Positions 44,904-56,186 of a stretch of DNA of 64,000 bases are shown here, one piece after another. Below the pieces are notes generated by a model. That model had not been told where the DNA came from, did no database searches, and saw nothing but the letters and a program-made list of their open reading frames with translations. Made by a program: the position numbers and the translations under genes. Position 1 is the stretch's first letter. Each line of letters starts with the position of its first letter. This stretch comes from Zanthoxylum bungeanum (Eukaryota; Streptophyta; Magnoliopsida; Sapindales; Rutaceae), in assembly GCA_019454045.1 (NCBI GenBank), contig SKCR01038866.1, positions 186,001 to 250,000 of the forward strand. The letters are read 5' to 3'.

Positions 44904-47900
44904 ATTTCTCCCACTTGCTATAGTGTCATTCCATGGTATCATATACACATCCCGATGTGTATCACCTACTCATGGCCCTCAAGAACTCACCTAGCGCTCA
45001 AGAGGTAGGTAACAACAAGTACGCCCGCTATGACAGATTGAGTTTATCCAACAAACACAATTTTTTTCCTTAGCTAGCATCATTCATATTTTTGTAGAAA
45101 CTAAGTTCTACATCAATATGACTCAGATGCCATATCAACATTGTGCTTCAGCTACTAAGTTGTCTAAGTATTTAAGCATCAAATCTAAAATACTATGTAG
45201 ACAACCGCAAACACAACACTAATACCAAACTTCTAATATACAAGGTCACGGTGCAACTTCATAAGTCGATACTTCATAAGTTGCAATTAACTCCACTCTC
45301 ATAGTGGAATCATATGTGACACTCCCACTACATCTTTTCTGACTCTTTATGACGTAGACTGTCTAACGTCATAATTAGACTCAAAACTAATCTGACCCTA
45401 ATGGTTGCGGATTTATTCTCCATTAATAAGAAACGTGTTCTTAATATCTCAAAGATAATAAAGAACATGTTTCAAGACCCATCTTATGGTCTAGAGGATA
45501 TCAAAATAACTCGTAACAGTTACGATTAAATTGATATCTCTAATCGTACTTAATATAGTATTCATTATGCCATCATTCTATGATGCATAAAATTGACTAG
45601 ACATTTTAATCAATTTCTTTTTCGACAAAAGAAATCATCATTTACGAAAGATGAATATATATACATTAGACACACTAATTGTCAAACAGTTATACTAACA
45701 GTCATACAAATATTCTCAATGTGTCCTTTATTAGATCATATCTAATGCACGACTAATGAGAGTATCTCACAAGTCTCTTAGTTTTATATCATATATAAAA
45801 CTTTATATCGAATATAATAGAGAGACCACTCCCACTGCTTTCACGGAGAAAATAAAACCCAGGTAAACCTTTTACCTCATAAACATCTCATTATTACCTT
45901 AATAATGATAATGTCATTATGATGTAAAATACTACAAAGAAATTTGTACGCTCCCACTAACCCTTCTATCTCATATGTATTCTCTATACTTTGATAAAAT
46001 CAGACAATGTGACTGATATCAAAATTAGAAAACACAAATTTCCAAAAAGCTCATCCGAGTCTACAATAGGCTCTATAAGCTAATATACTAAATTGTAATC
46101 TTAGCATAATACAAACTACATGGCCATTCCAAAACGAACTCTTCAAACTAAGAAATCACAATGGATCTCTTATTTGAAGAAACCATTCAGAAATGCCACT
46201 TTGTATTCATTAGCTAAAATGTACAATTTAATATCATCATTAACCAACAGATCTTAAATTATTCAATCAGTGCGACTAGAGACAAGTTTCCTCAGAATCT
46301 ATAATAGATTGCTGAGTATAACTTTTCTCACTGTCATACTATAAAGGTCAAACCTTTAATAAGCTCACTGTGCTTTTGTCGCGTAAACCATTTGCACATT
46401 TTATGAACGATTCCTAATGAAAGCTCAATCAAGTTCCAAACTTGATCGTAGTAAGCTATGAACAATCTAAGATCTATGGTCTAATGCTAATTTCCGGATT
46501 CGATATCAAATATCGCTCCCACTATAAGTTATAGGATAATTTTCTTCAATAAGAAAACAACAGAACCATTAAGTATCAAATACTTTGCAAATGATTTTGT
46601 TATCCTATTGAACTTATTTGGAAGTAATAAAAGGGTATTTTTATCTAATTAATTATGTAGTTCCATTTATAGTTTATCACTGTATTTGACTTCAATAAGT
46701 CAAGTATTTTCTACAATAATCAACATCCAATGTTACATACTAAGTAATAAATAATTTTATTACTCGAGATCGTAGAAAAGATATTCTATCAAATAGAATA
46801 CAATATTCTATTAAATAAAATAAATGATAAACTTCTACTCGTACCTCTGAGGCGCAAGTAATATCAATTATATAACAATTATACAAAAGATAGATTTAAA
46901 TCTCAAACATTTCAAGATTCGAATTTTCTACTTATACATATCATATATGTAACTGTAGAAACCAATGGAATATTAATTAAAATGATGAATTAGTGTTACT
47001 GGAGCATATCCCAAAGAGTATTAAAACTAATTCGGTAACTCTCAATATCAAACGAATCAAATCGCATAAGATTCAATTTCTTCCACTAACTAATTCCATC
47101 AATATGAAATCGTGGAAGAATAATATTGATGTAAGAATTATATTCTTCGAATAACCTTAGAAAAAATTACCCTAAATTCATATGTTTGATCGTATCAAAC
47201 ATCTTTGAACAATTCAAAGACTCACGATGAATTTTAACGATATAATTTTCAAAAACTTCAGATCAAATATCTTTGAACCAGTCAAAAGATTCTATCCGCA
47301 TTTCATCAGAAACACGTAACTAAGCCATGACAATTCATTGACTAAGTTACGAAGTAAAGAAAACTACCTTAAGCAATTTACAATTAATTAAATTACATAC
47401 ATCCAATGTATCAATTTAATAAATTTTATGTTTCAATGACAATCATTGGTTAAATGAGATTTAGTCACCTTCGCGAATACAATATTCGTTAAATGGATAA
47501 GGATATATGATGTGATCTCATATCAGACCATCCTTTACCATATGGAATAAACATCCAATACTTAAGTGATAAAATCTCATAAAATAATGTTCTAAGTTAT
47601 TTACTTAACCGGATATTTTTCTTAATGTTTATCTATTCGTTAATGACACTACTAGTCGATTTAAAATATGTAACAACTATTTAAAAAGAACAAGTAACTA
47701 TCGAATAGTCGCAAGTTCTGATATCAAATATCGAATCAATCATTCAACAATATTTTAAATAACTAGACGGAAGATCTGATATCCAATATCTACAGTTGTC
47801 GTATTGTGAAAATCAATATTTTCTATACACAACTATACCCATCTTCTTTCTTTAGCTTTATTATTTACTTTCAAATTATTTACATCATTTGCAAATAATC

Positions 47901-48230
47901 GAAAAATAAATAATGTCTGACACGTGACCTCTGATTGTCACTAATGCCAAGAAACGTCATTATTAGATAAACAAATACCTAATGGAGTTTTCTTAATGCC
48001 AGTGAAGAATCTCGAGACATGAACCAATTCATGTCAATCTTTACCGCATAAGAAACTATTATATCTAGAAGGATTATATCATTATATATTCTAATATAGA
48101 ACCTATTCTAGAAATCTGCTACCACAATTGAAGTCAGAAAATATATATAATATACATGCAGTGGATAAAAGTTTAATTCTATCAAAATAATAGAATAACT
48201 AACAACAAGAGCAATAATTTACATAATATT
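44904..48230 (-). pseudogene. Pol/gag-derived region of Copia-E, reduced to hairpin chains
   Basis: Colinearity with Copia-B pol is still visible at the DNA level. Near 45950-46110 GCTCCCACTAACCCTTCT and CAGACAATGTGACTGA correspond to the RT part of B at 9790-9890. No open frame over 60 codons remains. The region is filled with inverted repeats such as ATACACATC/GATGTGTAT (44943-44962), ATTTCTTTT/AAAAGAAAT (45613-45635), nested GATATCAA/TTGATATC around TCGTAAC/GTTACGA (45497-45538) and ATTAGAT/ATCTAAT (45730-45746). Confidence 0.7.
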
Positions 48231-48905
48231 ACACACCGCATAAGTTAAGGATTTTTAACCTAGTAGTGCCTCCCACTACTTTAAGTAAAACCGTAATCCC
48301 CAACGGAAATGAGAATTCAATAATTAAATTGAATTCCATAATGGGAAGTGGACCCATGAATATATTTCGACTCAGAGCTTTGGCACGTTCTCGCCTACGT
48401 ATATTCATTAGGTAGACAACTCATTATCAATCACACTCACTATGACTCCTTGGTTCGGTCCTGATCATTTCTTATTACGACAGCTTTGGCACGTCCACAA
48501 GGAGGTGTATCAAGGTTAAACTTGTCAATGAAAAACTCAAGCTACCGATGTAGTCCTAACAGCTTTGGCACGTTCAGGATTTCCACTTCACTTGAATTTG
48601 TCTCTTATCATATAAATTCTACCGTGCAAATGAACTACCTTCAACTATCACTGCACAGCTTTGGCACGTTACAACCATAGCATCATGAAAACATTTACAT
48701 CCGTATTGACAAGGCGAGCGAAGAAACAAGTATTCATAATACCAGTCACTTTCTTAAAACCTTATTTAAACGAGGATTTTCCAACAAAAGATGCTTTTAC
48801 TTTATTTAATCAAATTAAATAAACACATGCATGTATAAAAGTAATGATTAAATTAAACATTGAATTTTAAAGGGGTAATCATATCGGGTGTCCAGGATCA
48901 GACTC
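48231..48905 (-). other. 5' leader of Copia-E with repeated GCTTTGGCACGT hairpins
   Basis: AGCTTTGGCACGT occurs four times (near 48377, 48483, 48560 and 48657). The first is enclosed by ATGAATATA/TATATTCAT (48356-48364, 48400-48408), the second by CTCCTTG/CAAGGAG, the third by TCCTAAC/GTTCAGGA with one bulge. The leader aligns with that of Copia-B. A 64-codon open frame across it is not conserved in B and is not called a gene. Confidence 0.7.
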
Positions 48906-48917
48906 GCTCTGATACCA
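48906..48917 (-). other. Primer binding site of Copia-E (canonical)
   Basis: GCTCTGATACCA on the + strand is the exact reverse complement of TGGTATCAGAGC, the initiator-Met tRNA primer site of Ty1-copia elements. The LTR starts four bases later at 48922. Confidence 0.9.
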
Positions 48918-48921
48918 TTTT

Positions 48922-51730
48922 TGTTGGGGTCAAATCAGGGAGGCGCAGCAGAAGAAGCGTTGTTCAGGTGAAATCGTAGTTTAAAATTTTTAAACTTAAG
49001 AATAAATTATTCAAAATAAAATATTAATAATTCATTCATATTTCACCTAAAAATATTTATTCGATAGCATATAACGACATGAATAATATAGAAACATTGT
49101 GAAACTTTTGCGAAAACGTTTTTCCGCAAAATAGCATAAAATGTGTTTCTCGGCCGAACCGACCGACCAATGCTCATGGGGACTGCCCAGGTCAGCCCCA
49201 AAAACATTTGGACAGTTCATGGGCTGCCCGAACAGTGCCCAGTACACTGTTTGGGCAGCAGTTACCCGGTAACGCCGTTTTTCACCGTTTTCGCGTATTT
49301 TCACTCTGAAATAATTTCCGATAAATATTTTTCTTGGGCAATTAAAATAAACCAATTTATTCTAATTACTCAATAAATAAAAACTGAATTTTTTATCTGA
49401 AAAATCAAATTTGTCATTAATTGCTATGAGACCCATACACTTTGTAGATTAATCATTTTGGTCCTTAAATTATCAAATACATATTTAATTGATTCCAAAT
49501 CAATCCCAAAATAATTTATACAATTTGCAACAAAAGCCAGAAACTTTTCCTGAATTCCGAAACTGCCCAGATTTTTCCAGAATTATGAAAATAGCCCAGA
49601 TTTTGTATTAATTACAATTTGACCCAATTTATTCAAAACACATCAAGATCAAATCCAATCAATCCCAAATTTGACATACATCAAATATACATCAAATTAT
49701 ATCATATATATGAAAATCCCCAAAATTTGAATGGGTTAAGAACCCTAATTTCACAAATTACTTAAATTGGACAATTTACATTAAATTGACAAAATTCAAC
49801 ACTTTAATCATCCAATTACCACACCAACCAAGTCTCACCATCATGAAATTAATCAAGAACAATTCTAGGTTAATTATGAATGGCTAATTAACTCTAAAAT
49901 GTCAACTTTAATTTTCTAATTAATTTATTAAGCTTAATTACAATAATAAGCAAATAAATTAATCATACATGCATAACATCCTCAAACACGCTTCCAACAA
50001 ATTTAATTACAAATTCAAAAAGTAGAGAAACAAACTTAACAACACAATTTGAAGTTAAGAATAATAGAAACATTTTCTATATAGAAGAAAGTATAAGAAA
50101 CTTACAAAAATTCCAAATTTTTGGCTTTATTTATCTATCTTTCTTCAATTTTCTCTCAACTCACTTTGTAAAAACTTGTGTTGGTTTTGAAAAAATGAAA
50201 CAAAACCATTTTGTATCAATTTTCCTCCTTGGCCGAATTTCAACAAAAAATAATAATCAAATACTTTAATTTTTATTTCAATATTATTGGTACACATTTT
50301 GCTAAATATTTAGATAACATTTATCCATTCATAAAGCATACTAAAATGTGTTCCAATGGCAACATGCCATTTCCAAACTTAATAAAGTTAATCATGAAAT
50401 AAGATATTTGTTAATTTAATTATATTAATCATATAATATTTATATAATTAAATAATTAAATATAAATATCTTAAATATATGTATTATATTTACATTAAAT
50501 ATCTCAAATACATATATTAATGATATAAGTCAAATATCACAAATTGATATTTTATTAATGTGTATTTAATAAAATAAAGTATTAAATAAAATACACATTA
50601 ATTTTGGAAATGACCGTTAGGTCCCGATTGCATGTATTTTTCGTTTAACCGTTAAACGAGTTATAAATAATCAGTATTATTCATAACAGTTGCCCTAGTG
50701 CTCTACAAGTATATTTCATTAGTGAGACTCTCTAGATTCAGGCATATCCGTCACGAAATCCAATTTTGTGTCCATAATTCACCCACTCGTAAATTATGAC
50801 GACCACAGATAAACTCGCTAAATCATATAGGTCGAGGTCAATGCATACGTATAATCCCTCTGTCACAGGTATCCGGATTATCCCAGAGATATCGATATAA
50901 ACGTCAAATCTCAATAGGAATAATCCCGTCGACGTATCTATTAGCAATCTCTAAATAACATTCGGAACTCACTTTCGAAGTATACTTTGGCCATAGATTT
51001 AACAGATTGCTAATCACATGATGGACTGCCTATGCTCTGTACACAGAACTGACAGATCCTTTCTTGATATTCACAGGATATCATGAGCATGGGTCCACAC
51101 CCAACAAATAGATGGAGGTCTGATCTAAATAGATCGGTGACATGGCTGCCATCTAAGTGTGAATGATAAATCATATATCCACAGTGGTATCTCAAGTAAA
51201 AGAATCAATATACTACTCAACCCGAGAAGATTTCTATTGACGTTGGTGTACCATCTATTAGGAAATCTTTGGTGAGTCGTTCAATGTTTATCAAATAAAG
51301 ACCTACACGTCTATACGAGTCTCCTAAGACTAATGGTTCATTGGGATAAACCATCGGACCAAATTCGATATGCGACATGTACTAATCGCAGCGGATTTTA
51401 CTAACCGACCCGTGTCAGTAAATCTTGACCAGAAACTTAATTTAAGGATATATAATTTATAGTGACACTTCCCAATGTCAATTACAAGCTATGTTGTAAC
51501 TGCGCACTACGTTGTAAATTCTGGGGGTCTTTGCCTAATATATATACATATCACTAAACCAGATTTAGTTTCAATCTAATCATTCTAATCGAAATTAGAT
51601 CGAATATGTATATAAAAGACAAGAGGTGCTACCATTTAAATTAGTAATATTATGGAAAAATGTATTACTCGTATTCATGAATCAGACATAAATACGATGC
51701 AGATTGGCGCTCAGAGCTCCAACTCTAACA
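48922..51730 (-). repeat. 5' LTR of Copia-E (full length)
   Basis: TGTTGGGGTCAAATCAGG to CTCCAACTCTAACA, about 2.8 kb. The first kilobase matches 19579-20599 and the last kilobase aligns with the Copia-B LTR. The large size explains most of this otherwise gene-free stretch. A 5-bp duplication ATATC follows at 51731. Confidence 0.85.
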
Positions 51731-53440
51731 ATATCATCGACTTGTATAGTTCAGAAAGGTCGTTCGTATTCTTCACGAATTCAGAAATGGCTGAATTACG
51801 TACATATAAACTAGGTTTATATGATGAATGTGTCTTGCCTTAGAGAGTCTCATAATATGAAGTGTATTCATTGAGCACTTGGTAGTCGATAATTTTTTAT
51901 AATAAATAATATTTGATATTATAATTATCAACTAAAATAATTAAGTGTTATTGGATAACCTTAATTATTTACTTTGACCCAACTGGATTAATTGGATTAA
52001 TCCAAAATCACACAATGGATTTGTTGTAATTTTATAAATATCTCTACTATTAGAGGATATTTTGATAATTACAAATATATAATAATATGTGTATTTGACT
52101 TGATTTATGTAGATTAAATCAATGTGATAGACATATAACTAACCCATTCATTAAACTTTGTCTTGATTTAATTGAATTAAATCAAAGTGATAGATAAAGG
52201 TAATCAATCATACCTAATTATACATATTTGGACAAATTAGATTAAGCCCACATAAAAGTTAATTAGAACTTTTATTAATTAAAAATTACATAAGTTTTCT
52301 ATAAAATGTAAGGTTGAACAATGTGTTAATCATGTTTAAGAAAGTTAAAATAAGCAAGAATTAGATATATTAGCCTAAGTAAAATAAGTGTTTAGAGAAG
52401 TTTTGGAAGTTCCTTACAATATTTCAACAAGGAGAAGAAGATTGGATCTTGGAACCAATCTTGCTGGCTTTGGAAATTCTCTATAACAACAAGGAGAAGA
52501 AGATTTGATCTTGGAACCAAGCTTGCCAGCTTTGGAAGTTCTCCACAATATTTCAACAAAGAGAATAAGATTGGATCTTGGAATCAAGCTTTCTAGGTAA
52601 ATTTGATATTCTCCAAAGCTATTTTTTCATTAGTGAGTTATCATTAGTGAGACACATGGTGATGAATTATGTAGTGGATACATAATAACATAGCTTGATG
52701 TTAAAATTAGGCTAATTAATTATGTACGGATGCTTTGGAAATATAAACACAATATGCTTTTAATTGGGTTAAAAATGTTCATGTTAGACATGGACTTAAA
52801 ATTTGAGTTTCAAACTCTAGATAAAAGCTTGGAGCTATGACTACCATTCTAGAATCACTTGACCACCTTTGAGTGACCTAGAATTGTTCATGAGTCATTT
52901 CATTATGGGATTCTAATTTGGTTTGTGTTTTGGATTCAAAATTTATGCATGTGCATATTTAGAATAAATTTATATTTTTATAAAAATATTTGATATTTTG
53001 AAAAACATGATTTTATTCTATAACATGTGTTGATGTTGGTTTTGATGTTTAAAATTAATTTTCGGTGTTTGAAAGTATTTAGGGAAGGTTGGAAATTAAC
53101 TGGGTTAAAAACCTTATTTTCATCAGCTCTCTGTTTCCAAAGAGCTGAAGGAAATCAAATGAAAAAAATAAAAAAATGATCAGTGCGCACTGTAGTGCAC
53201 ACGTCGCACACTAGTGCGGGTCGCTATCGTGCACTCTGAAACTTATTTTCTCTCATTTTTGAGTTTTCAGACTCCGATTCAGCCCTGGTTTTTTCCTATG
53301 CATTCATAATGGAATATAGTATTCCATTAAATTATTTAGAAATACATCCATGCTTGATATCCATAAGTTAGACCCACTTATGCTTCCCGAGACACCGATC
53401 TGACCATATGGGTCCCACAACCGCCCTAACATGTTGCATT
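51731..53440 (+). repeat. Copia-F LTR, second part
   Basis: It resumes after the Copia-E insertion with words found inverted in the LTRs of B and E (AGAGAGTCTCATAATATGAAG, GAGCACTTGGTAGTC). From about 52655 it matches the inverted fragment at 17896-18690. The 3' boundary near 53440 is approximate; no primer site was found. It contains G+C-rich palindromes at 53184-53234. Confidence 0.55.
52402..52597 (+). repeat. Three tandem copies of a ~65-bp unit in the Copia-F LTR
   Basis: Units at 52402-52468, 52469-52530 and 52531-52597 each begin TTTGGAA and include CAACAA followed by GAGAA-type words, then GATCTTGGAA and an AAGCTTGCCAGC-like end. The copies differ by substitutions and a 5-bp deletion in the second. 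Confidence 0.85.
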
Positions 53441-53822
53441 TTGACATGTTTTTGAATCTATGCCTCTATAATTTTAATTTAAATATGCATAAGTCATATT
53501 AGATATGCATTGTATGTTTTAAATTAAAATTTTTATTTTGACCCAACCATGTTAATGACTTGATTGTCATAAATCTCCCATGATTAGGTGATTATTTTAT
53601 TTTAAATAATAGTATTAATAATGTTGGAGCGTTATTGGATGGTCCGTCTTGTCAATACGGAGATGAATGAGTTCTTACTACTTATGCCAAATACCATCAT
53701 TATTGTGAAGGTGTAAGTGCTCAGAACTTAGGTCGCTCCGGTAAAACATTAGATGTAGCGTGATGAGTTAACGTAGTCACCCAATATCATCATTATTGTG
53801 AGGGTGTACTTACGAAGCTCAT
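53441..53822 (+). other. Leader of Copia-F with repeated hairpin motif
   Basis: The block GTCTTGTCAATACGG matches the leaders of B and E. The motif CCAATATCATCATTATTGTG or a variant occurs twice (53687-53713 and 53781-53805), each inside paired arms: AGTTCT/AGAACT (53670-53675, 53723-53728) and CGTA/TACG around the second. It is cut at 53823 by Gypsy-2. Confidence 0.6.
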
Positions 53823-54419
53823 TGTACGGGCCAAATTTGGGCCAAGGGCAAAATCATGTTTTCACTCCGGGCTCAATATCAGTCCAAACCCAAATGCCTA
53901 ACAGTATACGTCCCATGAGACTTAAACTATTCTTATCTAAAGCCCAACTCCTACAAATAGCCAATTCCTGGGCCAAGAATTGATCAAGGAACTAAATACT
54001 TCTTAGACCCATATACTAGGAGGATCCCACATCACAACCTATTGACTTTCCCACACCCAAACCAAATTTTTTTCCTTAATTACCCCCACGTGGTTAGCTA
54101 TTTTTGCTCTGAAAATTTTATCATTTAATATATTAAATGACACACCTTCTAATAACCTATAAAAGGTTGCAGAATTCATAGTTGCATGGAGGTTTTTAGC
54201 TCGCATACTTGAGCTCTCAAAAGAGATTATCCTTTAATCATCGGCTCACCACCCTCTCGACAGTCAACAGAGGTCAAGGTAACCTCGAACCTTGTTCTTC
54301 CATTATTGCTCGTCTTCACTACTGACTTGAGCGTCGGAGTGCCTATGGCACCCACCACACCAGTGGGTAGGAACTCCCCGCCCACTCTACCTTTGTTTTA
54401 CAGGAGGTGAAATCCAGCG
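53823..54419 (+). repeat. 5' LTR of Gypsy-2 (Tat-like)
   Basis: TGTACGGGCCAAATTTGGG opens it and the LTR ends before GTCTATAATTTGGTGCCC. It aligns with the Gypsy-1 LTR in the opening words and in the TTGAGCGTCGGAGTGCC block. The exact end is uncertain. Confidence 0.7.
54158..54164 (+). promoter_or_regulatory. TATA box of Gypsy-2 LTR
   Basis: TATAAAA lies within CCTATAAAAGG, about 260 bp before the LTR end, at the same relative place as in Gypsy-1. Function is inferred. Confidence 0.5.
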
Positions 54420-54428
54420 TCTATAATT

Positions 54429-54444
54429 TGGTGCCCACCATGGG
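54429..54444 (+). other. Primer binding site of Gypsy-2
   Basis: TGGTGCCCACCATGGG follows the LTR and differs from the Gypsy-1 site by one base in the shared part. Confidence 0.75.
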
Positions 54445-54499
54445 CCTTAGCAATTAATAGCAAACAAAGTCTCAATCTACGATCCTTTTAACGCACCTA

Positions 54500-55364
54500 C
54501 TCATGGCTTCAGATAGTGAGCAGGCACTAGACTTTATGATCACACAGTTAGCTGCTCTACAGGAATAATTAAGAGTGCTAGAAGAAGAAAATCTTGTCAT
54601 GTGAAGCTCTAACACGAGCCTTTAGAAGCAATTAAAACAAATCTCCTCAACCTCCCAACAACACGAAACTCTGGATCATCCCAAAAACCCTACCCTTCAA
54701 ACCAATCTCTTTTGAGCATTCAAAGATGTGGCGAGCGATAATCTACCATCAGAAAACCACCACCAAAGTCACCAGAGAGGTCATTATACCTCTCCAGCCG
54801 ACGGAGCACAGCAAGTCACCTCATCAATGCAGAAGGAAATGAAAGCATTCAAATAAGTAATTCTATCCAGCCTACTAGGAGTCAGGCTACTGGTAAAAAA
54901 GAGTTGAGCCGGCATAATTTTAGACACTCCATTCTTAGAGAAAGTCACTTCCATTAAACTCCCAAGAAAGTTCAGCCCCCCAGATATGAAATTTATTATG
55001 GATCTACAGACCCAAACGACCATGTTGTCCATTACAAATACAAGGTGGTGTCTACAGGTCTGGCTCCACACCAATGAGAGGCTGGAATATGCAGAGGATT
55101 TGGAGAGACATTGGCAGGCCCAAACCTCACTTGGTTCATCAATCTACCATACTGATCCATTGGGTCATGTCATGAACTAGCAAACAAGTTCGTGGATCAT
55201 TTTGCGAGCTCTTATAAATTTGAGAATACCACAGATGACCTCAACGCAATCCAACATCGGAAATGGGAATCCTTTCGAAGCTACGTGCCTCGCTTTAATA
55301 AATAAAGAATATTCATCCCGGATCTCCACCAGAAAATCGTTGTAGAAGCCTTCAGGAATGTGCT
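54500..55364 (+). pseudogene. gag of Gypsy-2, truncated
   Basis: The translation parallels Gypsy-1 gag: a coiled-coil-like start near 54540-54660, then MKFIMDLQTQTT, EAGICRGFGETLAGPNLTWF and DDLNAIQH blocks. It has scattered stops at Trp and Gln positions and is cut at 55364 by the Athila-like LTR. The remaining pol of Gypsy-2 is not in this window. Confidence 0.75.
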
Positions 55365-55782
55365 TGATAAGCAGAAAATATATCAATATTTACCGCCCCT
55401 TTTACTTAATATTTTGTATAATTTCTCGAGTTTTATGAACATTTTGATGTGTTTTGGGTTATTTTTTAGATAAATAAGATTTCAGGACTCTCTGGAATTA
55501 AATCGGGGACAAAACAGTGAAAATGGACAAAATGGCAAAATTGGAATTTCTGCGTCGCGACGAGCTGATGTAATTTACTTGCCGACACATGTCATCATGA
55601 TGTCACTGATCAATTATGCAACCAGCCGACACGTGTCCTTATTGATGTAAGCAATGATGTTAGCGTCATGATGCGCAAAGCATTCTACATCGCGACGCCG
55701 AGCTAATAATTCTATCGACAGCCACGTGTCATCATCTTGTCGAATCAACGGCGCGTCGTGACGCACAAGGAAAAATTTTGCA

Positions 55783-55790
55783 TATAAATT
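55783..55790 (+). promoter_or_regulatory. TATA box of the Athila-like LTR
   Basis: TATAAATT follows a run of G+C-rich palindromes (GCGTCGCGACG-type at 55553, 55690 and 55750) in an otherwise A+T-rich LTR. This arrangement suggests an upstream regulatory array plus core promoter. Function is inferred. Confidence 0.5.
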
Positions 55791-56038
55791 GAAGCTGAAA
55801 TCATAAGGAAAATTCATACATTCTTCTGGGGATTTCCTAAGAATACTAAGAAGATTGTATCTTGTTTGTTTATTTACAGCTTTCTTGTATTTAATTTTTA
55901 TTTTATGCAATAGATCTTTCTTTATTTTTCTTTAAAGTATGAGGAGGTAACTCCCCTCTGCTGGGGTGAAAGGTAAAGCTTTTATTACTAATATTTAGAT
56001 TACTCTCCCTTAATTATAATATATAAACTAATTAAAAA

Positions 56039-56186
56039 CCTGACTTAATGGGATACCGCCTTTATGGTCGGTTGAACTTAATTAAATTGATTTTAACCTG
56101 ACTAAATTGGATACCACCTTTATGGTCAGTTAGAATTAATCAAAAATCTGACTTAATCAGGATACCGCCTATATGGTCGGTTGATA
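56039..56186 (+). repeat. Three tandem GGATACCGCCTTTATGGTC repeats
   Basis: Three units of about 40-60 bp each contain CTGACTTAAT-like words followed by GGATACCRCCTTTATGGTCRGTT. They lie inside the Athila-like LTR downstream of the TATA box. Confidence 0.85.

Larger units (their letters stand above)
19579..51730 (-). mobile_element. Copia-E, nested copia element with target duplication
   Basis: The element begins TGTTGGGGTCAAATC at 19579 and ends CTCCAACTCTAACA at 51730. ATATC precedes it (19574-19578) and follows it (51731-51735), a 5-bp target duplication. The right LTR (48922-51730) is full length. The left LTR is represented by 19579-20599 and 44833-44903, with about 1.65 kb lost around the inserted Copia-D compound. 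The internal part is 44904-48921. A copia primer site is at 48906-48917 and a polypurine tract sits after 44903. The pol is unreadable as protein. Confidence 0.8.
18691..53822 (+). mobile_element. Copia-F, truncated + strand copia element split by Copia-E
   Basis: The LTR starts TGTTGGAGTTGGTGCTTGG at 18691, which is the reverse complement of the inner end of the Copia-E and Copia-B LTRs, so F is a related element in the opposite direction. It is interrupted at 19578 by Copia-E (target duplication ATATC) and resumes at 51731 with TATAGTTCAGAAAGG and the CTTAGAGAGTCTCATAATATGAAG block. A short leader with the GTCTTGTCAATACGG block (53646-53661) follows. It is cut off at 53822 by the Gypsy-2 LTR. 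No coding region remains. Confidence 0.65.

Noticed and set aside
48906..48917. tRNA-like 12-mer GCTCTGATACCA, also at 63657
   Set aside because: It is a retrotransposon primer site complementary to initiator tRNA, not a tRNA gene; no cloverleaf surrounds it.
52402..52597. Regular repeats considered as CRISPR or satellite
   Set aside because: Only three adjacent diverged copies without spacers; they are a tandem repeat inside a plant LTR.
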